Shown here one piece after another: positions 34,069-45,686 of a stretch of DNA of 64,000 nucleotides (position 1 is the stretch's first letter; the number at the start of each line of letters is the position of its first letter). The notes beneath the pieces are model-generated. The model was not told the DNA's origin. It saw only the letters and a program-made list of their open reading frames with translations, and made no database searches. The stretch is taken from positions 1 through 64,000 of the forward strand of contig NZ_BMOM01000007.1 in NCBI RefSeq assembly GCF_014647075.1, given 5' to 3'. The translations under genes and the position numbers were made by a program. Source of the stretch: Deinococcus aerophilus. Lineage in GTDB: Bacteria > Deinococcota > Deinococci > Deinococcales > Deinococcaceae.

Positions 34069-35292
34069 ATGCTCGGATACCGCACCTCCGGATGGATTCT
34101 GCTGTACTGCGCCGCGCTGTGCGGTGGGGCCCTGGCGGGCGGTTCAGGGGAACCGGCGGTTCTGCCGTCCGCGCCCCTGAGCCTGCGCCCGCTGCCCGCG
34201 CCGCCGGTGCCCGACCCGGGGCGGGCGCTGCGAGAGCTGCGGCTGGCCGCCGCGCCGAACGGCGCACTGGTCCTCGCGCTGCTCGCCGACGCTGGCCAGG
34301 CCGACAGCGGCAAGGGCTTCTATGAATCGCGCAAGGTCACGGTATGGCGCCTGGCAGGGGGCATGTGGCAGGCGCTGGGCGGCGTTCTGAATTACGACGT
34401 TCCGCGCCCGGCCTCTACCCTGGACCTCGCGCTGGACCGGGCGGGCACGCCGGTCGTGGTGTGGAACGAGAACTTCGGCGACAACGACATCGTGGTGTTC
34501 CGGGCCTTTCAGAACGGCGCGTGGACCGACTGGCGCACCCGCTACCTGGGCGACGACCTGCCGTACGCTGCGCGAACACGCTCGGTGGCGGCGCAGGGCG
34601 GCGAGCCGGTGATCGCGTGGGGCGAGTCGCTGCGCAATCCCTACGGCAGCCGCCTGACCGTGCGCCGCTGGGACGCGGCGGCCCGCACCTGGACCCGCAG
34701 TCCGGCCTTCAACGACCTCACCGTGTTCTCGCGCACGCCCGCGCTGACCCTGAGTGCGGCGGGACAGCCCACGGTGGCGTGGCTGCAGGGCGAGGTCCTC
34801 GCGAGCAACGTGTTCGTCAAACGCTGGACCGGTACGGGCTGGCAGGCGCTGGGCGGTTCCCTCAACCGCCACCCGGACGCTTACGTCGCCTCCACCCGGC
34901 TCGTGCTGGATGCGCGGGAGCGGCCCGTCGTGGCGTGGCTGGAAGACCGGGGCGGCCAGGACACGCTGTATGCGTCGCGCTGGACCGGTGAGCGCTGGAC
35001 GACACTGGGCGGCGCACTCAGCACCGGGTTCGCCTCGGCTCCGGCACTGGCCCTGGACGGCGCGGGGCGGCCACTGCTTGCCTGGGTGGAGGAACGCGCG
35101 GGCACAGGACAGGTCCGGCTGGCCCGCTGGACCGGGGGGGCATGGCAGGACGCCGGGGTCGTCAACCGCGACCCCCGGCGCGACGCCCGTTCCCCCGCGC
35201 TGGCGGTGGATCCGGCGGGCACGGCCACGCTGGCGTGGCGCGAGGATGTGGGGGGTGTCTACCGCGTGCAGTTGCGGCGGCTGGGACCCTAA
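34069..35292 (+). CDS. secreted seven-repeat (beta-propeller-like) protein
   Basis: 407 residues with a signal peptide (MLGYRTSGWILLYCAALCGG). Seven copies of a ~45-55-residue repeat built on 'ALDxxGxPxVAWxE' are visible: RLAAAPNGALVLALLAD, LALDRAGTPVVVWNE, VAAQGGEPVIAWGES, LTLSAAGQPTVAWLQG, LVLDARERPVVAWLED, LALDGAGRPLLAWVEE and LAVDPAGTATLAWRED, often with 'W..LGG.LN' between. Seven repeats suggest a seven-bladed propeller. AAGGAG lies 6 nt before the ATG. No catalytic motif seen, so a binding role outside the cell is likely. Confidence 0.82.
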   Translation: MLGYRTSGWILLYCAALCGGALAGGSGEPAVLPSAPLSLRPLPAPPVPDPGRALRELRLAAAPNGALVLALLADAGQADSGKGFYESRKVTVWRLAGGMWQALGGVLNYDVPRPASTLDLALDRAGTPVVVWNENFGDNDIVVFRAFQNGAWTDWRTRYLGDDLPYAARTRSVAAQGGEPVIAWGESLRNPYGSRLTVRRWDAAARTWTRSPAFNDLTVFSRTPALTLSAAGQPTVAWLQGEVLASNVFVKRWTGTGWQALGGSLNRHPDAYVASTRLVLDARERPVVAWLEDRGGQDTLYASRWTGERWTTLGGALSTGFASAPALALDGAGRPLLAWVEERAGTGQVRLARWTGGAWQDAGVVNRDPRRDARSPALAVDPAGTATLAWREDVGGVYRVQLRRLGP

Positions 35293-35311
35293 GTGCCCAC
35301 CGCCCGGCCGG

Positions 35312-36490
35312 TCACTTCGTGTTCAGGAAATCCAGGATGGCCCGCGCCAGCCCCTGCGCGAGCTTCTCGCGGTACGCGGGCGTCGCCAGCCGGGGCCCCT
35401 CGGTGGGGCTGCTGCCAAAACCCACCTCGGCGAGGATGGCGGGGGTGGTGGGATTGCGGATCACGTAAAAGGCGTCGGTCTGCACGCCCCGGTCGACGGC
35501 CCCGGTGTACTGCACCAGCCGAGACTGCACCTTCTGGGCCAGCTGGCGCGAGAACGACAGCTTGGCCTGCGCCAGGATGTCTCCCAGCAGATTCTGGGCG
35601 CTGCCGGCGGCGCGGCGGGTCAGTTCCTCACCCACGCTGCCGCCGCCGTTCTCGCGGACCGCGCGGCTGGTGTTGCTGCCCGCCAGCGGTTGCCCGAAGT
35701 AATACGTCTCGATGCCCTGCGCCGCCGAACCGCCCGCGTTGACGTGAATGCTGACATACGCGCTGACGGTACCGGTGGTCGCCAGCCGCGAGCGGGCGTC
35801 GAGGTCGGTCACCTTGTCGGGGCTCAGGTCGCGGTCTGTGGTGCGGACCATCACCACATCCACGCCGTGCTTGACCAGTTCGGCGCGGGTCCGCAGCGCC
35901 ACGTCCAGGGTCACTTCCTTCTCACGCACCCACGCGCTCTGCATGCCCGGATCAACGCCGCCGTGCCCCGCGTCCAGCACCACCCGGGGGCGGCTCAGGG
36001 CGGTGCTCGCCGGCCGGATGACCGAGGCGGGCCGGGGGGCCGCGGCAGCGACCGGGGTCTGCGCGGCGCTGGTGGGCACGTCAATGACCAGCCGCGCCAC
36101 CTGACCCGCGCTGCGGGGCAGCACGCTGACCTTGGGGCTGCCCTGAGCGCGGGCGAGCGAGACCGTGACCGTGCCCCCCTTGACCGCGTATCCGGTGACC
36201 CCGGCCGCGTTCAGGCGGCCCTGCTCGGTTTTCAGGGCCACACTCTTCTGTCCCACGCTGAGTTTGACGCTGACGCTCTGGGCGCTGGCGGTGACCTTGG
36301 AGGACGGCGTGGCCGCGCCGGGCAGATCAAACACCAGCCGCGTGAAGCCGTCGTGGGTGCCCACGCGCGGCGCGGCCCCGGCAAGGCCCCAGAGGCCCAG
36401 GACCCCCAGCAGGGCAGCGCGACGAATGAGAAGAAGGCAGCGTCCTGAGCCAGCAGCCGGACGCCCCCACAGACAGAGCAGGACGTTCAC
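35312..36490 (-). CDS. N-acetylmuramoyl-L-alanine amidase with AMIN domain
   Basis: Cleaves the MurNAc-L-Ala bond of peptidoglycan during cell separation. 392 residues. A long signal peptide ends near GLAGA-A. The AMIN domain (DGFTRLVFDLPG, residues ~47-140) targets envelope sites. The Amidase_3 domain shows RVVLDAGHGGVDPGM (first zinc His), a TRDRDL-like region (TTDRDLSPDKVTDLDARSRL), VSIHVNAGG (zinc His) and AILAEVGFGSS (catalytic Glu). GTG start, set by a -10 box. Confidence 0.93.
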   Translation of the reverse strand: MNVLLCLWGRPAAGSGRCLLLIRRAALLGVLGLWGLAGAAPRVGTHDGFTRLVFDLPGAATPSSKVTASAQSVSVKLSVGQKSVALKTEQGRLNAAGVTGYAVKGGTVTVSLARAQGSPKVSVLPRSAGQVARLVIDVPTSAAQTPVAAAAPRPASVIRPASTALSRPRVVLDAGHGGVDPGMQSAWVREKEVTLDVALRTRAELVKHGVDVVMVRTTDRDLSPDKVTDLDARSRLATTGTVSAYVSIHVNAGGSAAQGIETYYFGQPLAGSNTSRAVRENGGGSVGEELTRRAAGSAQNLLGDILAQAKLSFSRQLAQKVQSRLVQYTGAVDRGVQTDAFYVIRNPTTPAILAEVGFGSSPTEGPRLATPAYREKLAQGLARAILDFLNTK

Positions 36491-36497
36491 TGCGCGG

Positions 36498-36503
36498 AGT
36501 GTA
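36498..36503 (-). promoter_or_regulatory. -10 box of the amidase gene
   Basis: TACACT on the minus strand, 7 nt before the GTG at 36490. Confidence 0.6.
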
Positions 36504-36622
36504 ACGCTCCAGACGGTCCGGCCGGATGGGAGGCCATGAGAAGCGGAGGCCGTGTGCCCGCCCGGCCCCGGGACCTGAAGCGCACCTGACGGCTTCCCTC
36601 ACGCCGCTCAGCCGCGCCGGGA

Positions 36623-36628
36623 TAGGTT
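36623..36628 (+). promoter_or_regulatory. -10 box of the OstA-like gene
   Basis: TAGGTT, 6 nt before ATG 36635. Confidence 0.55.
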
Positions 36629-36634
36629 GGGGGG

Positions 36635-37300
36635 ATGAAGTTCCTCTCCCCCTCCCGTCGGCCCTTTTCCCTGCGGCTGGGCACCGCGCTGGCCGCCATC
36701 ACGCTGTTTGTGGGCGCGCAGGCGGTCACCTTCGGCGGCCTGAATGTCGCTCCGCGAGGCCCGCAGAACCTGAACCTCGAGACCGGCGCCACCGAGCTGC
36801 CCCAGGGCGGCACCGTCACCGACCGCCAGGGGGGCCTGAAACTCACGGCCAGCCGCCTGCAGCTGCTGCCGGGCCAGACCCTGACCGCCCAGGACGCCAC
36901 CCTGACCACGCAGCAGGGCGGCACCCTGCGTGCCCCGCAGGTGGTCTATGACCTGAAGACGGGCACCGTCACGGCCACCGGCGGCGTCAGCTACACCGAC
37001 GCCCGCCTGAGGAACCTCAGCGCCCCGCGCCTGATCCTGAACGTCAAGACCGCCTTCGTCACGGCCAGCGGCGGCGTGAAGGCCGACACCCCCCGGCTGA
37101 GCGGCAGTACCCTGGCCTTTGACCTCAGCACCATGCAGGCGGTGCTGACCGGGCCGTACACCGTCCGGCAGGGCACCCTGAACGCCTCGGCGAACGCGGC
37201 TGGCCGCCTGCTGATGGTGTTCGGCGGCAACCGCGTGGTGCGGTCGTCGGCCCAGCCGGACGCGACGACGCTGGGCCGCTTCAACCCCTACCTGAAGTAG
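36635..37300 (+). CDS. OstA/LptA-like secreted beta protein
   Basis: 221 residues. Signal peptide or anchor (LGTALAAITLFVGAQAV), then repetitive beta strands of OstA type: LKLTASRLQLLPGQTLTAQD, LRAPQVVYDLKTGTVTATGG, LSAPRLILNVKTAFVTASGG and LSGSTLAFDLSTMQAVLTGP. In Gram-negative bacteria this fold forms the lipopolysaccharide bridge (LptA) or part of LptD. Deinococcus has a two-membrane envelope without known lipopolysaccharide, so the cargo here may be another lipid. The start follows a -10 box. Confidence 0.8.
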   Translation: MKFLSPSRRPFSLRLGTALAAITLFVGAQAVTFGGLNVAPRGPQNLNLETGATELPQGGTVTDRQGGLKLTASRLQLLPGQTLTAQDATLTTQQGGTLRAPQVVYDLKTGTVTATGGVSYTDARLRNLSAPRLILNVKTAFVTASGGVKADTPRLSGSTLAFDLSTMQAVLTGPYTVRQGTLNASANAAGRLLMVFGGNRVVRSSAQPDATTLGRFNPYLK

Positions 37301-37319
37301 CAGGCAGAGGGCATAGAGA

Positions 37320-37370
37320 GGGGCAGCGGGACGGGACCCAAACACTAGTCTCGTCCCGCCGCCCCTGTTT
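37320..37370. terminator. bidirectional terminator between convergent genes
   Basis: A 17-bp stem (37320-37336 with 37349-37365, one mismatch and one wobble), with TGTTT after it on the plus side. Confidence 0.65.
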
Positions 37371-37390
37371 CCGTTGCTGGTACTCGCCGT

Positions 37391-37858
37391 TCAGGCGTTC
37401 GGCTTGAGCAGGTGCCCCAGACAGTGTCCGTAGCTGACCCCCTGGCGGGCATCAGTGACCAGATCGGCCACACTGAATTCCTGCAACACCCCCAGCATGG
37501 CGTCGCGCATGCGGGTGTAGACGGTGGCGCGGACATGGCAGCGCTCCTCTTCCTCGCAGGCCTCGTGCCAGTTCAGGCTGATGCACGACAGAGGCGCGAC
37601 CGGACCGTCTATGGCACGCACCACCTCGCACAGGCTGATCAGCGCGGGCTTGCGGGCCAGGGCGTAGCCGCCGCCGATGCCCTTTTTGCTCTTGACGACG
37701 CCCTTGTTGCCGAGCGCCGCGAGAATACGGACCAGGTAGGGCCGGTGGACGCCGGTGGCCTCGCTGATCTCTTCGCTGGACACCCAGCGCCCGGCATCCT
37801 GCGTGCCCAGGAAGCCCAGGGCCTGAAAGGCATATACATCGGTGGCCGAAAGGCGCAT
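37391..37858 (-). CDS. Rrf2-family transcription regulator
   Basis: 155 residues. The N-terminal winged helix reads [18 protein letters not shown], then [20 protein letters not shown] and GGYALARKP (wing). Three cysteines spaced C-x8-C-x5-C ([16 protein letters not shown], near residues 91-107) match the Fe-S ligand region of IscR/NsrR/RirA proteins, so it may sense iron-sulfur status, nitric oxide or redox state. It stands alone in a minus transcript; no iron-sulfur assembly genes are nearby. Targets unknown. Confidence 0.9.
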   Translation of the reverse strand: MRLSATDVYAFQALGFLGTQDAGRWVSSEEISEATGVHRPYLVRILAALGNKGVVKSKKGIGGGYALARKPALISLCEVVRAIDGPVAPLSCISLNWHEACEEEERCHVRATVYTRMRDAMLGVLQEFSVADLVTDARQGVSYGHCLGHLLKPNA

Positions 37859-37864
37859 GGCGGG

Positions 37865-37870
37865 AGTCTA
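37865..37870 (-). promoter_or_regulatory. -10 box of the Rrf2 gene
   Basis: TAGACT on the minus strand, 6 nt before ATG 37858. Confidence 0.6.
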
Positions 37871-37938
37871 GAGCAGTTTGGTCCTGCGGCGCGGGCGGGG
37901 CACCGGTCAGGACACCCCCCTGGGCCGGTTCGCTCCCC

Positions 37939-38793
<855 letters not shown>

Positions 38794-38799
38794 GCCTGG

Positions 38800-38805
38800 A
38801 GGATA
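38800..38805 (-). promoter_or_regulatory. -10 box of the DUF1028 gene
   Basis: TATCCT on the minus strand, 6 nt before ATG 38793. Confidence 0.6.
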
Positions 38806-38828
38806 GGGGTTGCGTGCCGGGAACGCCC

Positions 38829-38834
38829 TACAGT
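38829..38834 (+). promoter_or_regulatory. -10 box of the BKACE gene
   Basis: TACAGT, 6 nt before ATG 38841. It and the DUF1028 -10 box are 23 bp apart, back to back. Confidence 0.6.
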
Positions 38835-38840
38835 AAGCGC

Positions 38841-39587
38841 ATGCTGAAAGCCGCCCTGAACGGTCCCCGCACGCCCGCCGACCATCCGGGGGTGCCGGTC
38901 ACGCCGGCACAACTCGCCCAGGCCGCCCGCGCGGCGGTGGCGGCGGGGGCCGACGCGCTGCACCTGCATCCCCGCGCTGCGGACGGCAAAGAAAGCCTGC
39001 AGCCCGACGACGTGGCGCAGGCCCTGACGGCGGTGCGGGAGGCGTGTCCCGGCGTTGCGCTGGGGGTATCCAGCGGCTTCTGGATTCTGCGGGACGCCGG
39101 GGCGCGGGCCACCGCCATCCGGGCCTGGACGGTGACGCCCGATTTCGTGTCGGTGAACTGGCATGAGCCGCACTCGCCAGAACTGGCCGCGCTGCTGCTG
39201 GACCGGGGCATCGGGGTGGAGGCGGGGCTGTGGACGGCCGACGCGGTGCGGACCTTCCTGGAATGGCCCCGGCGCCGTGAGGTGCTGCGCGTGCTGCTGG
39301 AACTGCCGGACCAGCCGGTGCGGGCGTACCGGGCCGAACTGCTCGGGATGCTCGCCCTGCTGAACGCGGCAGACCTGGACAAACCCACCGTTCTGCACGG
39401 CCTGGGCCAGAGCGCGTGGCCCGTGCTGCGCGAGGCGGGGCGCCGGGGTCTGGGTACCCGGACCGGACTGGAAGACACCCTGACGCTGCCGGGGGACCTG
39501 CCCGCTTCCGACAATGCCGAGCTGGTCCGGGTGGCCCGCGAGATCCTGGGCCTGGGCCCCCTGCATCCCAGCCCCGGCAGGTGTTAG
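38841..39587 (+). CDS. BKACE-family (DUF849) beta-keto acid cleavage enzyme
   Basis: 248 residues. Members cleave beta-keto acids with acetyl-CoA, the founder being the 3-keto-5-aminohexanoate cleavage enzyme of lysine fermentation. The zinc-site motif [14 protein letters not shown] (LHLHPR) and [13 protein letters not shown] are visible in a TIM-barrel pattern ([20 protein letters not shown] at the start, VLLELPDQP). It is shorter than the founder (~275-300). Substrate unknown. It ends 10 bp before pyrF, whose own promoter overlaps its end. Confidence 0.8.
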   Translation: MLKAALNGPRTPADHPGVPVTPAQLAQAARAAVAAGADALHLHPRAADGKESLQPDDVAQALTAVREACPGVALGVSSGFWILRDAGARATAIRAWTVTPDFVSVNWHEPHSPELAALLLDRGIGVEAGLWTADAVRTFLEWPRRREVLRVLLELPDQPVRAYRAELLGMLALLNAADLDKPTVLHGLGQSAWPVLREAGRRGLGTRTGLEDTLTLPGDLPASDNAELVRVAREILGLGPLHPSPGRC

Positions 39588-39590
39588 CCT
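39585..39590 (+). promoter_or_regulatory. -10 box of pyrF
   Basis: TAGCCT, overlapping the end of the BKACE gene, 7 nt before ATG 39598. Confidence 0.65.
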
Positions 39591-39597
39591 CCGCACG

Positions 39598-40428
39598 ATG
39601 CCCACCTTCGCCCAAGCTGTGACCGAACGCACGCGCCGCCTGAACACCCGCCTGTGCGTGGGCCTGGACCCGCGCTCCGAGGCCTACCGCGACGTTGCCC
39701 ACCTGAAGGCGCACACGCTCGAGGTCCTCGAGGCCTGCGCGCCCTACGCCGCGTGCGTCAAGCCGCAGCTCGCCTTTTACGAGGCGCTGGGACTCGAAGG
39801 TCTGGCCATTCTGGAGGAGGTCTGCGCCGCCGCCCGCACCCTGGGGCTGCCGGTTTTGCTCGACGGCAAACGCGGCGACATCGGCAGCACGGCGCAGGCC
39901 TACGCGCGGGCGTGGCTGGGCGGCCAGCACGCGGGCGCGGCGCTGACGGTCAACCCGTTTCTGGGGTTCGAGACCCTGACTCCGTTCGTGGAAACGGCGC
40001 AGCAGCAGGGAGGCGCGGTCTTCGTGCTTGTCAAGACGAGCAACCCCGGCCAGAACGACCTGCAGGGCAGTGGAGTCAGCGAGCGGATCGCCGTGGAAAT
40101 CGCCCGCCTGAACGCCGAGGAGCTGCCGGATCAGGAAACCGGCCCCGAATACGCCACGGTGGGCGCGGTGGTGGGAGCCACCCACGCCGGGGACCTCGCC
40201 ACCTTCCGCGCCCTGATGCCGCGCGCCCTGCTGCTGCTGCCCGGTCTGGGCGCACAGGGAGCCGCCGCCGCCGACCTCGCTCCGGCGTTCCATGAGGGCG
40301 GTCTGGGCGCCCTGGCCAGCGCGAGCCGGGGCGTGCAGTACGCCGACGGGTTGAAGGTGGCGGCCAGCGTCACGGCGGCGCGGGGCTTCCGGGACGACCT
40401 GAATGCCGCTCTAGCCGCGCACTCCTGA
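39598..40428 (+). CDS. pyrF: orotidine 5'-phosphate decarboxylase (type 2)
   Basis: Last step of UMP synthesis: decarboxylates OMP. 276 residues, the long bacterial/mycobacterial type 2 form. Motifs: [27 protein letters not shown] and [20 protein letters not shown] with the catalytic Lys/Asp set (DGKRGDIG), then [12 protein letters not shown] longer frame from 39514 is rejected because the -10 box is inside it. Confidence 0.96.
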   Translation: MPTFAQAVTERTRRLNTRLCVGLDPRSEAYRDVAHLKAHTLEVLEACAPYAACVKPQLAFYEALGLEGLAILEEVCAAARTLGLPVLLDGKRGDIGSTAQAYARAWLGGQHAGAALTVNPFLGFETLTPFVETAQQQGGAVFVLVKTSNPGQNDLQGSGVSERIAVEIARLNAEELPDQETGPEYATVGAVVGATHAGDLATFRALMPRALLLLPGLGAQGAAAADLAPAFHEGGLGALASASRGVQYADGLKVAASVTAARGFRDDLNAALAAHS

Positions 40429-41634
40429 GAGCAGGCGCTCGATGTCCTCCACGGTCGTGTAGTGGGCGATGCTCGCGCGCAACACGCCCTCGGGGTACAG
40501 GCCCAGATCGGTGAGGGGCTGCACGGCGTAGAAATGCCCGGCCCCCACGTCCACCCCGGCGGCGGTCAGGCGCGCGGAGGTGTCCAGCGGGGCCTCGCCG
40601 GCCACACGAAAGGCGACGGTTCCCACGCGGCCCTGTAGGTCCTGCGGGCCGTACACGGTCACGCCCGGCAGCGCGGTCAATCCCTCCACCAGCCGCGCGG
40701 CGACCGGGGCTTCGAGGTCGGCGATGCGGGTGTACGCCGCTTCCAGCGCCTCCCGGCTGAGGGTGGTGTGCCCGCCCAGTTCGCGCAGGTAGTCCAGGGT
40801 GCCCAGCCATCCGGCGAGCAGTTCGTACTGCGGCGTGCCGTACTCCAGACCCGTGATGTCGCCCTGCGGCACGAAGCTGAGCCTGGGCCACGGCAGGTGC
40901 TCACGATGTTCGGGGTGAATCCACAGCGCGCCCAGGTGCGGCCCGAACACCTTGTACGGGCTGAACATCACGAAATCCGCGCCCCAGGCCTGCACGTCGG
41001 GCAGGGTATGCGGCGCGGCGTGCACGGCGTCCACCACGGTCCACGCTCCGGCGGCGCGCACCTGGGCGGTGACGGCCGGAATGTCCACGGTCACCCCCAG
41101 CACGTTGCTGGCCGCCGTGACCGAGACCAGCCGGGTGCGCTCCGAGAGCAGCGCCTCGAGGTCCTCCGGGTGCAGGCGCATGTCCGGCGTGCGGGCGTGC
41201 CAGACCCGGACCGTGACCCCCACCCGTTCCAGTTCGCGCCACGGGCTGGCGTTGGCCTCGTGTTCCAGGCCCGAGACGATCACCTCGTCGCCCGGTCCCC
41301 ACAGCCGCGCAAACGCCGCCGCCAGCCGGAAGGCCAGGGCGGTCGCACTCTGGGCCACGGCCACGTCCGGCGCCTGGGCGTTCAGGAACAGCGCCGTGGC
41401 CTCGCGGGCGCGGTGCTTGAGGGCCAGGATCTCGGCCCCCGGCTGGTGGCCCGGCAGGGCGTTGGTCGCGCCGTAGCGGGCCAGGTGGGCGGTGATCGCC
41501 TCGATGCTGCGCCGCGGCAGCAGGCCGCCCGCCGCGTTGTCGAGGTAGGCGCGGCCCGCATCCAGCGGCGGAAACTGGGTGCGCAGGTCCCCGCTGGCGG
41601 GAACCGTGGACGGAACAGCAGAGCTTGCAGACAT
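40411..41634 (-). CDS. cysteine desulfurase-like PLP enzyme
   Basis: 407 residues, class V aminotransferase fold (SufS/NifS-related). Motifs: [19 protein letters not shown], the cofactor region [20 protein letters not shown], and [15 protein letters not shown] with the PLP lysine. The sequence is of the 'cysteine desulfurase-like' branch (VC1184 type), where sulfur transfer has not been firmly shown; a clear catalytic cysteine loop is not visible. The start is ATG 41634 with a -10 box 5 nt away. Divergent from recG. Confidence 0.85.
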   Translation of the reverse strand: MSASSAVPSTVPASGDLRTQFPPLDAGRAYLDNAAGGLLPRRSIEAITAHLARYGATNALPGHQPGAEILALKHRAREATALFLNAQAPDVAVAQSATALAFRLAAAFARLWGPGDEVIVSGLEHEANASPWRELERVGVTVRVWHARTPDMRLHPEDLEALLSERTRLVSVTAASNVLGVTVDIPAVTAQVRAAGAWTVVDAVHAAPHTLPDVQAWGADFVMFSPYKVFGPHLGALWIHPEHREHLPWPRLSFVPQGDITGLEYGTPQYELLAGWLGTLDYLRELGGHTTLSREALEAAYTRIADLEAPVAARLVEGLTALPGVTVYGPQDLQGRVGTVAFRVAGEAPLDTSARLTAAGVDVGAGHFYAVQPLTDLGLYPEGVLRASIAHYTTVEDIERLLSGVRG

Positions 41635-41639
41635 GGGGC

Positions 41640-41645
41640 AGTCTA
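41640..41645 (-). promoter_or_regulatory. -10 box of the desulfurase-like gene
   Basis: TAGACT on the minus strand, 5 nt before ATG 41634. Confidence 0.5.
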
Positions 41646-41756
41646 AGGGCAGCCGGGACCGGCGCGGAACTGCCCTGTCCGGCATGGCGAACCGCCCCGG
41701 CGGACCCGGCCAGTTTTACAGCGAAGGCCATCACGGACGCCCGCAGGCCGCTCTGC

Positions 41757-41762
41757 TAGCCT
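41757..41762 (+). promoter_or_regulatory. -10 box of recG
   Basis: TAGCCT, giving a leader of about 17 nt that carries a purine-rich ribosome site (GAGAAAGGGGG) before ATG 41786. Confidence 0.5.
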
Positions 41763-41785
41763 GCGGCCCGGAGAAAGGGGGCAAG

Positions 41786-44134
<2,349 letters not shown>

Positions 44135-44167
44135 TTCTCTGAGTCCAGCCGCCGCGCCACCGGTCTC

Positions 44168-44173
44168 TACAAT
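44168..44173 (+). promoter_or_regulatory. -10 box of the second nucleoside hydrolase
   Basis: TACAAT, 6 nt before ATG 44180. Confidence 0.65.
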
Positions 44174-44179
44174 CGGCGC

Positions 44180-45142
44180 ATGAGCCAAGACCCGGCCCTT
44201 TCCTCCGCCCTGCCGATCATCATGGACGGCGACCCTGGTCTGGACGACGCCGTGGCGTGGCTGCTCGCCTGCGCCAGCCCGGAACTGGAGGTGCTGGGCG
44301 TCACCGCCGTTCACGGCAACGTGGGCCTGCCGCTCACCGTTCGCAACGCCGGTATCACGCTGACGCTGGCCGGTGCGGCGGGCGCGGGCGTGCCGTACTT
44401 CGCTGGCACCGACCGGCCGCTGGTCCGCGAGGCGATGACGGCGGCGGCGGTCCACGGAGATTCGGGCCTGCCCGCCGCCGATCTGCCGCCGCCCGCGCAC
44501 CCGCCGCAGGCCGAACACGCCGTGGACTTCCTGATCCGCACGGTCCACGCCCGGCCCGGCGAGGTGACCGTGCTCGCCACCGGTCCGCTCACCAACGTGG
44601 CGCTGGCCTTCCGGCTCGCCCCGGAGCTGCCGGGTTTGCTGCGTGAGGTGGTCTGGATGGGCGGCAGCACCACCGGCGGCAACCGCACCCCGGCGGCGGA
44701 ATTCAACGCCCTTGCCGACCCGCACGCGGCAGCGGTGGTGTTCGGCTCCGGCGTGGCGCTGCGTATGGTGGGCCTGAACGTGACCATGCAGTGCATCGCC
44801 ACGCCCGAGCGCATCACGGCGCTGCGCACCCTGGGCAACCGCGCGGGCCGGGTCTGTGCCGAGCTGCTCACGTTCTATGCGGGCGTTTACCGCACGCGCT
44901 ACGGCCTGAGCGGCGGCGCGCTGCACGATCCGCTGGCCGCCGCCGCCGCCGTGCGCCCCGAACTCCTGGACTGGCAGTCCATGAACGTGCAGATCGAGAC
45001 CCAGCCGGGGCTGAATTTTGGCCGCACCGTCTGTGATCTGTACGGCGTGACGGGTCAGCCCGCCAACGCACAGGTGGCCGTCGGTGTGCGCGACGAGGCG
45101 TTTTTCGCGCTGCTGCTGGAACGGCTCGGCACACTGGAGTGA
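44180..45142 (+). CDS. inosine/uridine-preferring nucleoside hydrolase (second copy)
   Basis: 320 residues. The calcium site [20 protein letters not shown] (DGDPGLDDA), [20 protein letters not shown] and [13 protein letters not shown] match the 17961 protein nearly motif for motif; roughly half the residues agree. The glycine/alanine stretch after DxDxxxDD differs (GLDDAVAWL here, GHDDAINIL there), as does the second half, so the two copies may prefer different nucleosides. Monocistronic, leaderless start. Confidence 0.93.
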   Translation: MSQDPALSSALPIIMDGDPGLDDAVAWLLACASPELEVLGVTAVHGNVGLPLTVRNAGITLTLAGAAGAGVPYFAGTDRPLVREAMTAAAVHGDSGLPAADLPPPAHPPQAEHAVDFLIRTVHARPGEVTVLATGPLTNVALAFRLAPELPGLLREVVWMGGSTTGGNRTPAAEFNALADPHAAAVVFGSGVALRMVGLNVTMQCIATPERITALRTLGNRAGRVCAELLTFYAGVYRTRYGLSGGALHDPLAAAAAVRPELLDWQSMNVQIETQPGLNFGRTVCDLYGVTGQPANAQVAVGVRDEAFFALLLERLGTLE

Positions 45143-45155
45143 CGGTGCGCCCCGC

Positions 45156-45581
45156 TTACCCTTCCGAGCTTCCGGGGCCGGAGTCCACCTGCAGCGCCAC
45201 CGGGGTGCCGTCCGGCAAGCGGTAGGCCCGCAGCACCCGCCCCTGCAGGTCGGCGATCACGTAGGGCACCGGATACGCCGCCAGCCGGGTATCGGTGGCG
45301 CTGGGCCGGGCCGGGCCGCGCGGGTGGCTGTGGTACAGGGCGACCAGCGACAGCCCCCCCTCGCGCATGGCCTTGAGCGCCCGCAGCAGTTGAAGCGGAT
45401 CGGCCAGGTACTCGCGCTCGGGCCACGGCGACACGTTGGCCAGCGGATACAGCGCCACGGCGCGGTCTCCCCCGCCCTCCACGGCCACGCCGCCCAGCGC
45501 ACCGACACATTCGCGCGGAGCCTCGCGCTGGGCGTGTGCCCACAGCGCGGCGGCCAGGACGGCGGGCAGGGTCAGGGACAC
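45156..45581 (-). CDS. JAMM/MPN-family metalloprotease (Mov34/PAD-1 type)
   Basis: 141 residues, a stand-alone JAMM domain. The zinc motif [14 protein letters not shown] (HxH...SxxD) and the upstream Glu in RECVGALGG are all present, so it should be active. Bacterial members cleave small ubiquitin-like or sulfur-carrier proteins, or act on peptides in cysteine/cofactor synthesis. No MoaD/ThiS gene is adjacent. GTG start set by a -10 box 6 nt upstream. Confidence 0.9.
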   Translation of the reverse strand: MSLTLPAVLAAALWAHAQREAPRECVGALGGVAVEGGGDRAVALYPLANVSPWPEREYLADPLQLLRALKAMREGGLSLVALYHSHPRGPARPSATDTRLAAYPVPYVIADLQGRVLRAYRLPDGTPVALQVDSGPGSSEG

Positions 45582-45587
45582 CCGGTC

Positions 45588-45593
45588 ATTGTA
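45588..45593 (-). promoter_or_regulatory. -10 box of the JAMM gene
   Basis: TACAAT on the minus strand, 6 nt before the GTG at 45581. Confidence 0.65.
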
Positions 45594-45673
45594 GGGGGTC
45601 CGCTCCTCCGGTACACGCCTCCAAACACTGTCCTGGCCGCCTGTCTTCCCATGCGGTGCCCCCCGCTTTGGGG

Positions 45674-45679
45674 TACACT
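45674..45679 (+). promoter_or_regulatory. -10 box of ftsK
   Basis: TACACT, 7 nt before ATG 45687. Confidence 0.65.
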
Positions 45680-45686
45680 GCGCCGC

